A stretch of 64,000 bases of DNA from assembly GCF_035946055.1 (NCBI RefSeq), contig NZ_CP108364.1, forward strand, positions 3,844,001 to 3,908,000, in the 5' to 3' direction. The translations under genes were made by a program, and so were the position numbers. Positions within the stretch are counted from its first letter, which is position 1, and each line of letters opens with the position of its first letter. Positions 16,952 to 25,187 of this stretch are shown here, piece by piece. Source of the DNA: Streptomyces sp. NBC_01341 (lineage in GTDB: Bacteria > Actinomycetota > Actinomycetes > Streptomycetales > Streptomycetaceae). Under the pieces are notes generated by a model. The model was not told the DNA's origin. It did no database searches and saw only the letters and a list, made by a program, of their open reading frames with translations.

Positions 16952-17245
16952 GACTTGCATCCCCCTCGGCGCCCGGCGGACGCGTGATCCCTATTACGCG
17001 CCAAGTCTGCCCGAGGGGTACGACACGTCAAGCCGGGTGCCCGTTCCGTGACCCTACGCACAAGAAGCGTCTCGGAAGCGTTACAGGATGAACATGGAAT
17101 TTGCGCAGGCGGCGCGCCAGCCGATTGGATGGCCCGTCACTCTCGAAACCGGTGGGGCCCGACAGAGGCTGTAGCGTGACGTGGCGATGCAGCAAGGCAC
17201 CGTGAGAACCCGCGGACGCGCGGACAGATACGACGGCGAGGACTG

Positions 17246-18850
17246 ATGGCACCCGAATCCGAAGCAAACGGCGGCGGAGTTTCGGATGGCACCGACTCCT
17301 GGGGTGTCGGCGGTGTGGTCGGAGACGGCCGCTACCGCATGACGCACCGGCTCGGCCGCGGCGGCATGGCCGAGGTCTACGCAGCGGAGGACGTCCGTCT
17401 GGGGCGGACGGTCGCGGTGAAACTGCTGCGCTCCGATCTCGCGGAGGACCCCGTCTCGAAGGCGCGTTTCACGCGTGAGGCGCAGTCGGTCGCGGGGCTC
17501 AACCACCATGCGATCGTCGCGGTGTACGACTCCGGCGAGGACGTCGTGGGCGGCTCGACCGTGCCCTACATCGTGATGGAGCTGGTCGAGGGCAACACCA
17601 TCCGCGACCTGCTGCTGGAGGCCGAGGCGCCGCCGCCCGAGCAGGCGCTGATCATCGTCTCCGGCGTGCTGGAGGCTCTGGCGTACTCCCACCAGCACGG
17701 CATCGTGCACCGTGACATCAAGCCGGCGAACGTGATCATCACGCACTCCGGCGCGGTCAAGGTGATGGACTTCGGCATCGCCCGCGCGCTGCACGGCGTG
17801 CAGTCGACGATGACGCAGACCGGCATGGTCATGGGCACCCCGCAGTACCTCTCCCCGGAGCAGGCGCTCGGCAAGGCGGTCGACCACCGTTCCGACCTGT
17901 ACGCCACCGGTTGCCTGCTGTACGAACTGCTCGCCCTGCGGCCCCCGTTCACCGGTGAGACGCCGCTCTCCGTCGTGTACCAGCACGTCCAGGACATGCC
18001 GCTCCCGCCCTCCGAGGCCGCCGGAGCGGTCCCGCCGGAGCTGGACGGCCTCGTCATGCGCTCCCTGGCCAAGGACCCGGACGACCGGTTCCAGAGTGCC
18101 GAGGAGATGCGCGGCCTCGTCCAGTACAGCCTGCAGATGCTGCAGGTCCAGGGCGGGCACACCGGCACGTGGAACACCGGCCCGGTCACCGTGCACGACG
18201 GTGGTCACACGGCGCCGATGAACATCGGCGGCGGCACCGCCGCGATGGGTCACCCCATGCACGGGGAGACCTCGCAGGGTCCGATCCTGCCGCCCATGAA
18301 CCCGGACGACGGGGCGTACGCCGGCGGGCACCACAACGGTGGCGGCCGCAACAAGATGTGGCTCTTCGTCCTGCTCGCCCTCATCGCGATCGGGGCGGGC
18401 GTCGCCTTCGCCGTCCAGGCGGCGAACGACAACAACAAGAGCAAGAAGACCCCGTCCAGCCCCTCCACCTCGGTCTCCCCGAGCGAGTCGCCGAAGTCAC
18501 CCGATCCCACGGACGAGGAGACGGAGGAGTCGGAGGAACCCGACAGCTCCACGGGCGGTCAGACGTGGCCCACCAGGGAGCCGACGTTCACGCCGTCGGA
18601 CGATCCGACCGAGCCGACCCAGAAGCCGACCGAGACGCCCACGTCGTCCGACCCCGGCACGACGGACGGCGGCACCACGACGGACGGCGGCACCACGGCG
18701 GACGGCGGCACGACCGACGGCGGCACCGACGAGGGCGGTACCGGAGAGACCACCAGTGGGACCACGGACGGCACCACGGCCGGAGGGACCCCCGCGGGGA
18801 CCTCGGCGGGCGCCGCAGCGGGTACGACGACGGGTACCACCGCCGGCTGA
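17246..18850 (+). CDS. Membrane Ser/Thr protein kinase with Thr/Gly-rich outer tail
   Basis: 534 residues. Kinase domain ~28-295: GRGGMAEVY loop, Lys59, HRDIKPAN at 155-162, DFG at 175-177, GTPQYLSPEQ. A ~70-residue His/Gly-rich linker, a helix at ~371-392, then ~140 residues of Ser/Thr/Pro/Gly. The last part consists of DGGTT repeats. There is no PASTA domain, so any ligand would be met by an unstructured, possibly glycosylated, wall-spanning tail. The kinase core closely resembles the divergent neighbour, which suggests an old duplication. Start ATG 17246 follows GGCGAGGA. Confidence 0.9.
   Translation: MAPESEANGGGVSDGTDSWGVGGVVGDGRYRMTHRLGRGGMAEVYAAEDVRLGRTVAVKLLRSDLAEDPVSKARFTREAQSVAGLNHHAIVAVYDSGEDVVGGSTVPYIVMELVEGNTIRDLLLEAEAPPPEQALIIVSGVLEALAYSHQHGIVHRDIKPANVIITHSGAVKVMDFGIARALHGVQSTMTQTGMVMGTPQYLSPEQALGKAVDHRSDLYATGCLLYELLALRPPFTGETPLSVVYQHVQDMPLPPSEAAGAVPPELDGLVMRSLAKDPDDRFQSAEEMRGLVQYSLQMLQVQGGHTGTWNTGPVTVHDGGHTAPMNIGGGTAAMGHPMHGETSQGPILPPMNPDDGAYAGGHHNGGGRNKMWLFVLLALIAIGAGVAFAVQAANDNNKSKKTPSSPSTSVSPSESPKSPDPTDEETEESEEPDSSTGGQTWPTREPTFTPSDDPTEPTQKPTETPTSSDPGTTDGGTTTDGGTTADGGTTDGGTDEGGTGETTSGTTDGTTAGGTPAGTSAGAAAGTTTGTTAG
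18655..18850 (+). repeat. Low-complexity Thr/Gly codon repeats
   Basis: Imperfect tandem units related to GACGGCGGCACCAC encode the DGGTT repeats at the kinase C-terminus, then degrade into Gly/Thr/Ala codons. Such tracts are prone to length change. Confidence 0.7.
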
Positions 18851-18863
18851 CGGGCGCCTGGCC

Positions 18864-19919
18864 TCACCCGGTGAAGGCCTCGCCTACCGCTTCGTACTCA
18901 CGCGTCCACCACACCGCCAGGGCCGACACCGCAGGGAATTGCGGGTCGGCCCTGCGGTCGTGGAGGCGGTAGCGCCAGCGCAGTATCCAGAAGTCGTTGA
19001 GCCGCTCCCACCAGACCCGGTGCACCGCGGCCGTCATCTCGGCAGCTCCGGCGCCGGCCGCGCGCCGGTAGGCGCGGGCGTACGCCCGCACCTTCTCCAG
19101 TGCCAGTTCCCCGTCCGGCCGGACGAAGAAGATGGCCGCCGCCCTCACCGCCTCCTCCGCACGGGGCTGTACGCCCAGCCGGTCCCAGTCCACGATCGCG
19201 ACGGGGTCGGCGCCCCGGTAGAGCAGGTTCAGGGGATGGAAGTCACCGTGCACCCAGCCCCGCGCGGAACCGGCGGGCGTGGGCGGCCTGCGGTGCGCGT
19301 GCTGTTCCAGCAGGGCGCGGCGCTCGACGAGCCGGTGCACGGCGAGCTCGTCGAAGGCGTCCCGGGGGCCCAGGCCCCCGGCGGCCGACAGCAACTCGTC
19401 GATCAGCGCGAACGTGTCGGCGGGATGGGGACTCTGTCCCCGTACGGGAGGCGGCTGGTCGTCCCCCATGACCTGTTCGAGCCCGGTGTGTACGGCGCCG
19501 AGCAGCGCTCCGAGCCGCCGCGACTGAGCGGTCGTCAGCTGGGCGCCGTCGCGGTGGAGGCCGTCCACCCAGTGGTGCAGGGCATAGCGCTGCCCCTCGA
19601 TGACGGTGACGGTGTCACCGTGCGTGTCCGCCAGGGGCGGCGCTACAGGCACACCGAGCGAGTGCAACTGCTGGGTCGCCCGGTGCTGTCTCACGATCGT
19701 GTCGTGATCACCGCTGGCGTCGTCGAGATGGTGCTTGTCGAGGTGGTGCTTGAGGAAGTACGAGCCCCGGGTGGTGGACACGCGGTAACCGTGGTTGAGC
19801 AGGCCCTTGGTCAGGGGTTCGCAGGCGAGGGGTTCGCCGGCGGCGGGGTAGCGGCGCAGCACCTCGCCGACCGGAGGAACAGGTGGAAGGGTCACAGATG
19901 AGCGCAGCACTCGCCACAT
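18864..19919 (-). CDS. Aminoglycoside phosphotransferase-fold protein (APH family)
   Basis: 351 residues. The kinase-like fold is shown by the catalytic loop WVHGDFHPLNLLY near residue 220 (Asp base and Asn) and the metal-binding IVDWDRLG near 240. The N-terminal lobe holds GLLNHGYRVSTTRGSYFLK with a candidate ATP Lys. Such proteins phosphorylate small molecules such as choline, homoserine or antibiotics; the substrate here is unknown. ATG 19919 has no clear ribosome site. It follows the PPOX-like gene closely and is convergent to the kinase gene with only 13 bases between stops. Confidence 0.82.
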   Translation of the reverse strand: MWRVLRSSVTLPPVPPVGEVLRRYPAAGEPLACEPLTKGLLNHGYRVSTTRGSYFLKHHLDKHHLDDASGDHDTIVRQHRATQQLHSLGVPVAPPLADTHGDTVTVIEGQRYALHHWVDGLHRDGAQLTTAQSRRLGALLGAVHTGLEQVMGDDQPPPVRGQSPHPADTFALIDELLSAAGGLGPRDAFDELAVHRLVERRALLEQHAHRRPPTPAGSARGWVHGDFHPLNLLYRGADPVAIVDWDRLGVQPRAEEAVRAAAIFFVRPDGELALEKVRAYARAYRRAAGAGAAEMTAAVHRVWWERLNDFWILRWRYRLHDRRADPQFPAVSALAVWWTREYEAVGEAFTG

Positions 19920-19944
19920 GTTAGGTGACGCTGTGTGGCTGGAT

Positions 19945-20484
19945 TTACGGACTTGCGCTGTAGCTCAGAGTGTGCATCCGTGCGAGCTGCGGATCGATGC
20001 GGAGGTACACGGGATCGAAGCGCTCGCCGTTCACCTCCGACGGGCCGGGCCCGAAGAGTTCACGCTGGTCGAGGGCGGGCCGGACGATCTCGGCGGGGCC
20101 GGTGAACTGCACCGACCAGCGGTCTTCCCCCGAGGACGCCGGGGCGTCGAGGTTGTCCGCCCCGTAGGCCACGACGCTGCCGTCGCAGGACTCGTGGAAG
20201 CCGAGCCCCCTGTGCATCCGCAGGACGACGCGGCCCTCGACCACCAGGTGCCGGGCCACGGCCAGGAACGGCAGGGCACGCATGCTCATGGCGATCCGGC
20301 CATGGCGCACGCCGGCCAGCAGCTCGATGGCGCGGGACCTGCCGTGGGTGAAGCCGGAGACGGGGGCGGGGCCGGACTCGCGACCGGGCGAACCGCAGGG
20401 ACCGAAAGCCGGACCGGAAGCGGAACCGGTGGCGGAAGCCGGACCGGAGCCCGGCGCGGTGGCACGAGGGCTGGAGAAAAGCAT
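19945..20484 (-). CDS. Pyridoxamine-5'-phosphate-oxidase-fold (PPOX/FMN-binding) protein
   Basis: 179 residues. The first ~50 are Gly/Pro/Ala-rich; then a split-barrel: RHGRIAMSMRALPFLAVARHLV, GRVVLRMHRG, VAYGADNLD, WSVQFTGPAEIV. These correspond to the strands that bind FMN or F420 in the PPOX superfamily. The reaction is unknown. ATG 20484 has GGAG 10 bases before; longer in-frame extensions overlap the response-regulator gene and are rejected. It lies between the regulator and the phosphotransferase on the same strand, so all three may be co-transcribed. Confidence 0.75.
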   Translation of the reverse strand: MLFSSPRATAPGSGPASATGSASGPAFGPCGSPGRESGPAPVSGFTHGRSRAIELLAGVRHGRIAMSMRALPFLAVARHLVVEGRVVLRMHRGLGFHESCDGSVVAYGADNLDAPASSGEDRWSVQFTGPAEIVRPALDQRELFGPGPSEVNGERFDPVYLRIDPQLARMHTLSYSASP

Positions 20485-20573
20485 GCGCTCCACTCTCCGC
20501 CACGCCGCAGACGCGGCGTAAGGGTCCGCGGCCCCCCGTGGTCCGGGACGAAGGTCCTGGCCCTGCCCCGCGT

Positions 20574-21248
20574 TCAGCGCCTCTCGGCCTGGAGCCTCGC
20601 CACGTAGGCCGCGGCCTGCGACCGCCGCTCCATGCCCAGTTTGGCGAGCAGGCTGGAGACGTAGTTCTTGATGGTCTTCTCGGCGAGGTGCAGCCGCTCG
20701 CCGATCACCCGGTTCGTGAGGCCCTCGCCGATGAGGTCGAGGATCTTGCGCTCCTGCTCGGTCAGACCGGCGAGCCGGTCGTCCTTGCCGTTCTTCCCCT
20801 CGCGCAGGCGCTCCAGTACGCGGGCGGTGGCCACGGGGTCGAGCAGGGACTTCCCGGCCGCCACGTCCCGGACGGCGCTGAGCAGCTCGTTGCCGCGGAT
20901 GGCCTTCAGGACGTACCCCGAGGCACCCGCCATGATCGCGTCGAAGAGTGCCTCGTCGTCGGCGTACGAGGTGAGCATCAGGCACTTGATGCGGTCGTCC
21001 GCCGAGCGGACCTCGCGGCAGACCTCCACACCGCTTCCGTCGGGCAGCCGTACGTCCAGGACGGCCACGTCGGGACGCGTCGCCGTGATCCGGGCGAGCG
21101 CGTCCGCCGCCGTGCCGGCCTCGCCGACGACCTCGATGTCCCCCTCGGCGGAAAGCAGCTCGTGGACGCCGCGCCTCACCACTTCGTGATCATCGAGCAG
21201 GAATACCGTGATTTTTCCTTCTTCGCGCACATTCGAAGTCTCACACAC
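20574..21248 (-). CDS. NarL/LuxR-type response regulator
   Basis: 224 residues. Receiver domain ~13-130: acidic DD at 19-20, phosphoacceptor Asp65 in VLDVRLPDG, Thr in LMLTSYAD, and Lys in YVLKAIRG. The C-terminal LuxR helix-turn-helix ~155-218 carries LTEQERKILDLIGEGLTNRV and EKTIKNYVSSLLAKLGMERR. The arrangement is that of DevR/DosR-like regulators. No histidine kinase gene lies in the window, so it appears orphan. The GTG start at 21248 overlaps AAAGGAG; GTG 21230 is an alternative. It is divergent from the second BCKDH operon. Confidence 0.9.
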   Translation of the reverse strand: MCETSNVREEGKITVFLLDDHEVVRRGVHELLSAEGDIEVVGEAGTAADALARITATRPDVAVLDVRLPDGSGVEVCREVRSADDRIKCLMLTSYADDEALFDAIMAGASGYVLKAIRGNELLSAVRDVAAGKSLLDPVATARVLERLREGKNGKDDRLAGLTEQERKILDLIGEGLTNRVIGERLHLAEKTIKNYVSSLLAKLGMERRSQAAAYVARLQAERR

Positions 21249-21577
21249 TCCTTTGTTGTCCGCCCTTCCCTGGCACTAGCGGCGCGGGATAACGTGCCGT
21301 TGTTCCGGCCGCCTGCCAGGCTGTTGCCAGTGCTGTGACCAGCAAGACTTCGCGGTTTTTGCGATTTACTTGGAAATCCAAGCAAAATCGCAGGTCACAA
21401 GGTGTTTCGCAGTTGTGCGGTGCACTGGGTAACGTGCTTATGACAGGACGCTCGCCGGGGCACCTGTCACGCCTGTTCCCGGCCAGCGGCACCCACCCCG
21501 TGCACGGGTCCGGACACAGGCGAGCCGCACTGGTTCCCCGGCCATCCCGGGGGCCGGACCGACGGAGGAGCACGCAC
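21249..21577. promoter_or_regulatory. Long divergent control region with layered inverted repeat
   Basis: This 329-bp gap between the response regulator and the second BCKDH operon is markedly AT-richer than its surroundings. It holds nested arms: TGTGACC (21334-21340) with GGTCACA (21393-21399); GCGATTT (21361-21367) with AAATCGC (21385-21391); CTTGG (21369-21373) with CCAAG (21378-21382). A regulator binding as a multimer, such as BkdR or the divergent regulator, is a reasonable reading. The rest of the gap shows no other feature. Confidence 0.5.
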
Positions 21578-22726
21578 GTGACCGTGGAGAGCACTGCCGC
21601 GCGCAAACCGCGACGCAGCAGCAAGCGGACCAGCGCCGCGAAGACGCCACAGAGTTCCGAGCCCCAGCTGGTACAGCTGCTGACGCCGGAGGGTGAGCGC
21701 GTCGAGCACCCGGACTTCGAGATCGACCTGAGCCCGGACGAGCTCCGCGGCCTCTACCGGGACATGGTTCTGACCCGGCGCTTCGATGCCGAGGCCACCG
21801 CACTGCAGCGTCAGGGCGAGCTGGGCCTGTGGGCCTCGCTGCTCGGCCAGGAAGCCGCACAGATCGGCTCGGGCCGCGCCCTGCGCGACGACGACTACGT
21901 CTTCCCGACCTACCGCGAGCACGGTGTGGCGTGGTGCCGGGGCGTCGACCCGACGAATCTGCTCGGGATGTTCCGCGGCGTGAACCACGGAGGCTGGGAC
22001 CCGAGCACCAACAACTTCCACCTCTACACGATCGTCATCGGCTCGCAGACGCTGCACGCCACCGGCTATGCCATGGGCGTCGCCAAGGACGGTGCGGACT
22101 CGGCCGTGGTCGCGTACTTCGGTGACGGTGCCTCCAGCCAGGGCGACGTCGCGGAGGCCTTCACCTTCTCCGCCGTCTACAACGCCCCCGTCGTGTTCTT
22201 CTGCCAGAACAACCAGTGGGCGATCTCCGAGCCGACCGAGAAGCAGATGCGAGTGCCGCTGTACCAGCGCGCGCAGGGATTCGGCTTCCCGGGTGTCCGG
22301 GTCGACGGCAACGACGTACTGGCGTGCCTGGCCGTCACCAGGTCGGCGCTGGAGCGCGCCCGCCGGGGCGAGGGGCCCACCCTCGTCGAGGCGTTCACCT
22401 ACCGGATGGGCGCCCACACCACCTCGGACGACCCGACCAAGTACCGGGCGGACGAGGAGCGGGCGGCGTGGGAGGCCAAGGACCCGATCCTGCGGCTGCG
22501 TACGTACCTGGAGAAGCAGGACCTCGCCGACGCGGCGTTCTTCGCCGCGCTGGAGGAGGAGAGCGAGACCCTCGGCAAGCGGGTGCGTGAAGCGGTGCGG
22601 GCCATGCCCGACCCCGACCGGCTGGCGATCTTCGACCACGCGTACGCCGACGGCAACCCGCTCGTCGACGAGGAGCGCGCCCAGTTCGCCGCCTACCAGG
22701 CATCGTTCGCCGAGGAGGGCAACTAG
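21578..22726 (+). CDS. 2-oxoacid dehydrogenase E1 alpha (second BCKDH-type cluster)
   Basis: 382 residues. Thiamine-diphosphate motif FGDGASSQGD at 181-190 with QNN ending at 212; loop YRMGAHTTSDD near 278. The N-terminal ~28 residues are basic and disordered. Compared with the first cluster's E1 alpha the fold is the same, but sequence differs widely, so the two are old paralogues. S. avermitilis has two such clusters, bkdABC and bkdFGH, about 12 kb apart; the ~13.5 kb spacing here agrees, but I cannot say which is which. GTG 21578 is 7 bases after GGAGGAG. Confidence 0.87.
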   Translation: MTVESTAARKPRRSSKRTSAAKTPQSSEPQLVQLLTPEGERVEHPDFEIDLSPDELRGLYRDMVLTRRFDAEATALQRQGELGLWASLLGQEAAQIGSGRALRDDDYVFPTYREHGVAWCRGVDPTNLLGMFRGVNHGGWDPSTNNFHLYTIVIGSQTLHATGYAMGVAKDGADSAVVAYFGDGASSQGDVAEAFTFSAVYNAPVVFFCQNNQWAISEPTEKQMRVPLYQRAQGFGFPGVRVDGNDVLACLAVTRSALERARRGEGPTLVEAFTYRMGAHTTSDDPTKYRADEERAAWEAKDPILRLRTYLEKQDLADAAFFAALEEESETLGKRVREAVRAMPDPDRLAIFDHAYADGNPLVDEERAQFAAYQASFAEEGN

Positions 22727-22728
22727 TC

Positions 22729-23709
22729 ATGGCAGCCCAGAAGTTGTCCATCGCGAAGGCGCTCAACGAGTCGCTGCGCAAGGCCCTCGAGACCGACCCC
22801 AAGGTCCTCATCATGGGTGAGGACGTCGGCAAGCTCGGCGGGGTCTTCCGCATCACGGACGGTCTCCAGAAGGACTTCGGCGAGGACCGTGTCATCGACA
22901 CCCCGCTCGCCGAGTCCGGCATCGTGGGCACGGCGATCGGTCTGGCCCTGCGCGGCTACCGCCCGATCGTCGAGATCCAGTTCGACGGCTTCGTCTTCCC
23001 CGCGTACGACCAGATCGTCACGCAGCTCGCCAAGATGCACGCCCGTGCGCTCGGCAAGATCAAGATGCCGGTCGTCATCCGTATCCCGTACGGCGGCGGC
23101 ATCGGTGCCGTCGAGCACCACAGCGAGTCGCCCGAGGCGCTGTTCGCGCACGTGGCGGGCCTGAAGGTCGTCTCGCCGTCCAACGCGAGCGACGCCTACT
23201 GGATGATGCAGCAGGCCGTCCAGAGCGACGATCCGATCATCTTCTTCGAGCCGAAGCGCCGGTACTGGGACAAGGGCGATCTCGACACCGAGTCCATCCC
23301 CCTCCCCCTCCACAAGGCCGTCGTGGCACGTGAGGGCTCCGACCTCACGCTCGCCGCGTACGGCCCGATGGTGAAGGTCTGCCTGGAGGCCGCGGCCGCG
23401 GCGCAGGAGGAGGGCAAGTCCCTCGAGGTGCTGGACCTGCGGTCGATGTCCCCGATCGACTTCGACGCCGTACAGACGTCGGTCGAGAAGACGGGCCGGC
23501 TCGTCGTGGTCCACGAGGCGCCGGTGTTCTACGGCTCGGGCGCGGAGATCGCCGCCCGGATCACGGAGCGCTGCTTCTACCACCTCGAAGCACCGGTGCT
23601 GAGGGTCGGCGGCTACCACGCCCCCTACCCGCCGGCCAGGCTCGAGGACGAGTACCTGCCGGGGCTCGACCGGGTGCTCGACGCCGTCGACCGCTCGCTG
23701 GCGTACTGA
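22729..23709 (+). CDS. 2-oxoacid dehydrogenase E1 beta (second cluster)
   Basis: 326 residues. Family words GEDVGKLGGVFRITDGL near residue 30, DTPLAESGIVGTAIGLA near 60, PYGGGIGAVEHHSESPEA near 122 and the C-terminal VHEAPVFYGSGAEIAARI. It pairs with the preceding E1 alpha to decarboxylate branched 2-oxoacids. Only two bases separate it from the upstream stop, and GAGGAGGGCAA provides the ribosome site, so the operon is tightly coupled. Confidence 0.9.
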   Translation: MAAQKLSIAKALNESLRKALETDPKVLIMGEDVGKLGGVFRITDGLQKDFGEDRVIDTPLAESGIVGTAIGLALRGYRPIVEIQFDGFVFPAYDQIVTQLAKMHARALGKIKMPVVIRIPYGGGIGAVEHHSESPEALFAHVAGLKVVSPSNASDAYWMMQQAVQSDDPIIFFEPKRRYWDKGDLDTESIPLPLHKAVVAREGSDLTLAAYGPMVKVCLEAAAAAQEEGKSLEVLDLRSMSPIDFDAVQTSVEKTGRLVVVHEAPVFYGSGAEIAARITERCFYHLEAPVLRVGGYHAPYPPARLEDEYLPGLDRVLDAVDRSLAY

Positions 23710-23720
23710 GGAGAGGGATC

Positions 23721-25124
23721 GTGACGACGATGACCGATACGTCTGCTCGTTTCCGCGAGTTCAAGATGCCGGACGTGGGCGAAGGACTGACCGAGGCGGA
23801 GATCCTCAAGTGGTTCGTCCAGCCCGGCGACACCGTCTCCGACGGCCAGGTCGTGTGCGAGGTGGAGACCGCCAAGGCGGCGGTGGAGCTGCCGATCCCC
23901 TTCGACGGGGTGGTGCACGAGCTCCGCTTCCCCGAGGGCACGACCGTGGACGTCGGCCAGGTGATCATCGCGGTGGACGTGGCGCCCGGCAGCGGTGACG
24001 CCCCGGCTCCCGCGGAGACCGTTCAGCAGCCCGTGGCCCCGGCGGAACCGGAAGCCGAACCGGATGCCCCCAAGGGGCGGCAGCCGGTGCTGGTCGGCTA
24101 CGGAGTGGCCGAGTCCTCCACGAAGCGCCGCGCCCGCAAGGGCGTGGAGATCCCCGGCCCGGCCGCAGCCGCGATCCAGGCCGAGATGAACGGCCATGCC
24201 GCAGCGGTCCCGGAGGCCCGACCGCTCGCCAAACCGCCGGTGCGCAAGCTGGCGAAGGACCTGGGCATCGACCTGGCCACGGTCACCCCGACCGGCGAGG
24301 GCGGGATCATCACCCGCGAGGACGTCCACGCGGCGGCCGCCCCGGCCCCCGCCGAGGTCCCCACGCAGCCGGTGGCGGCGCCCGTCGCCCCCGCACCGGT
24401 CGCCGTGCCCGCGGACACGGCCGGCCGTGAGACCCGTATCCCGGTCAAGGGTGTGCGCAAGGCCATCGCGCAGGCCATGGTCGGCAGTGCCTTCACCGCG
24501 CCGCACGTCACCGAGTTCGTGACGTTCGACGTCACGCGCACGATGAAGCTCGTGGCGGAGCTCAAGGAGGACAAGGACATGGCGGGAGTGCGGGTCAACC
24601 CGCTCCTGATCATCGCCAAGGCCCTCCTGGTCGCGATCAAGCGCAACCCCGAGGTCAACGCCGCCTGGGACGAGGCCAACCAGGAGATCGTGCAGAAGCA
24701 CTACGTGAACCTGGGCATCGCGGCCGCCACCCCGCGCGGCCTGATCGTGCCGAACATCAAGGACGCGCACGCCATGACGCTGCCCGAGCTAGCCGGGGCG
24801 CTGGGCGAGCTGGTCACCACGGCGCGTGAGGGGAAGACGTCTCCCGCGGCCATGGCGGGCGGCACCGTGACGATCACCAATGTGGGCGTCTTCGGCGTCG
24901 ACACGGGTACGCCGATCCTGAACTCCGGCGAGTCCGCGATCCTCGCGGTCGGCGCGATCAAGCTCCAGCCCTGGGTGCACAAGGGCAAGGTGAAGCCGCG
25001 CCAGGTGACCACGCTGGCGCTGTCGTTCGACCACCGGCTGGTCGACGGCGAGCTGGGCTCCAAGGTGCTCGCGGACGTCGCGGCGATCCTGGAACAGCCG
25101 AAGCGTCTGATCACCTGGGCCTGA
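23721..25124 (+). CDS. 2-oxoacid dehydrogenase E2, lipoyl acyltransferase (second cluster)
   Basis: 467 residues. Lipoyl domain ~14-87 with Lys52 in ETAKAAVEL; a Pro/Ala linker; peripheral-subunit-binding domain ~170-205 (KPPVRKLAKDLGIDL, GEGGIITREDV); catalytic domain with ITNVGVFGVDTGTPI and DHRLVDGELGS near the C-terminus. It transfers the branched acyl group to CoA. GTG 23721 is spaced 7 bases from GGAG and used here; ATG 23730 is possible. The operon ends in a strong hairpin. Confidence 0.9.
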   Translation: MTTMTDTSARFREFKMPDVGEGLTEAEILKWFVQPGDTVSDGQVVCEVETAKAAVELPIPFDGVVHELRFPEGTTVDVGQVIIAVDVAPGSGDAPAPAETVQQPVAPAEPEAEPDAPKGRQPVLVGYGVAESSTKRRARKGVEIPGPAAAAIQAEMNGHAAAVPEARPLAKPPVRKLAKDLGIDLATVTPTGEGGIITREDVHAAAAPAPAEVPTQPVAAPVAPAPVAVPADTAGRETRIPVKGVRKAIAQAMVGSAFTAPHVTEFVTFDVTRTMKLVAELKEDKDMAGVRVNPLLIIAKALLVAIKRNPEVNAAWDEANQEIVQKHYVNLGIAAATPRGLIVPNIKDAHAMTLPELAGALGELVTTAREGKTSPAAMAGGTVTITNVGVFGVDTGTPILNSGESAILAVGAIKLQPWVHKGKVKPRQVTTLALSFDHRLVDGELGSKVLADVAAILEQPKRLITWA

Positions 25125-25131
25125 CCGGCCA

Positions 25132-25172
25132 CGCGAAGGGGCCCGCCGCAGGATGCGGCGGGCCCCTTCGCG
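25132..25172. terminator. Strong bidirectional terminator hairpin
   Basis: Exact 19-bp arms at 25132-25150 and 25154-25172 (centre GCCGCA-GGA-TGCGGC) separate the convergent E2 and penicillin-binding protein genes. Confidence 0.8.
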
Positions 25173-25187
25173 CGTGTGCGGACCGGA

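Noticed and set aside
19962..19990. tRNA-like string GCTGTAGCTCAGAG
   Set aside because: Resembles a tRNA D-arm, but no acceptor or T-arm follows, and it is the coding end of the PPOX-like gene.
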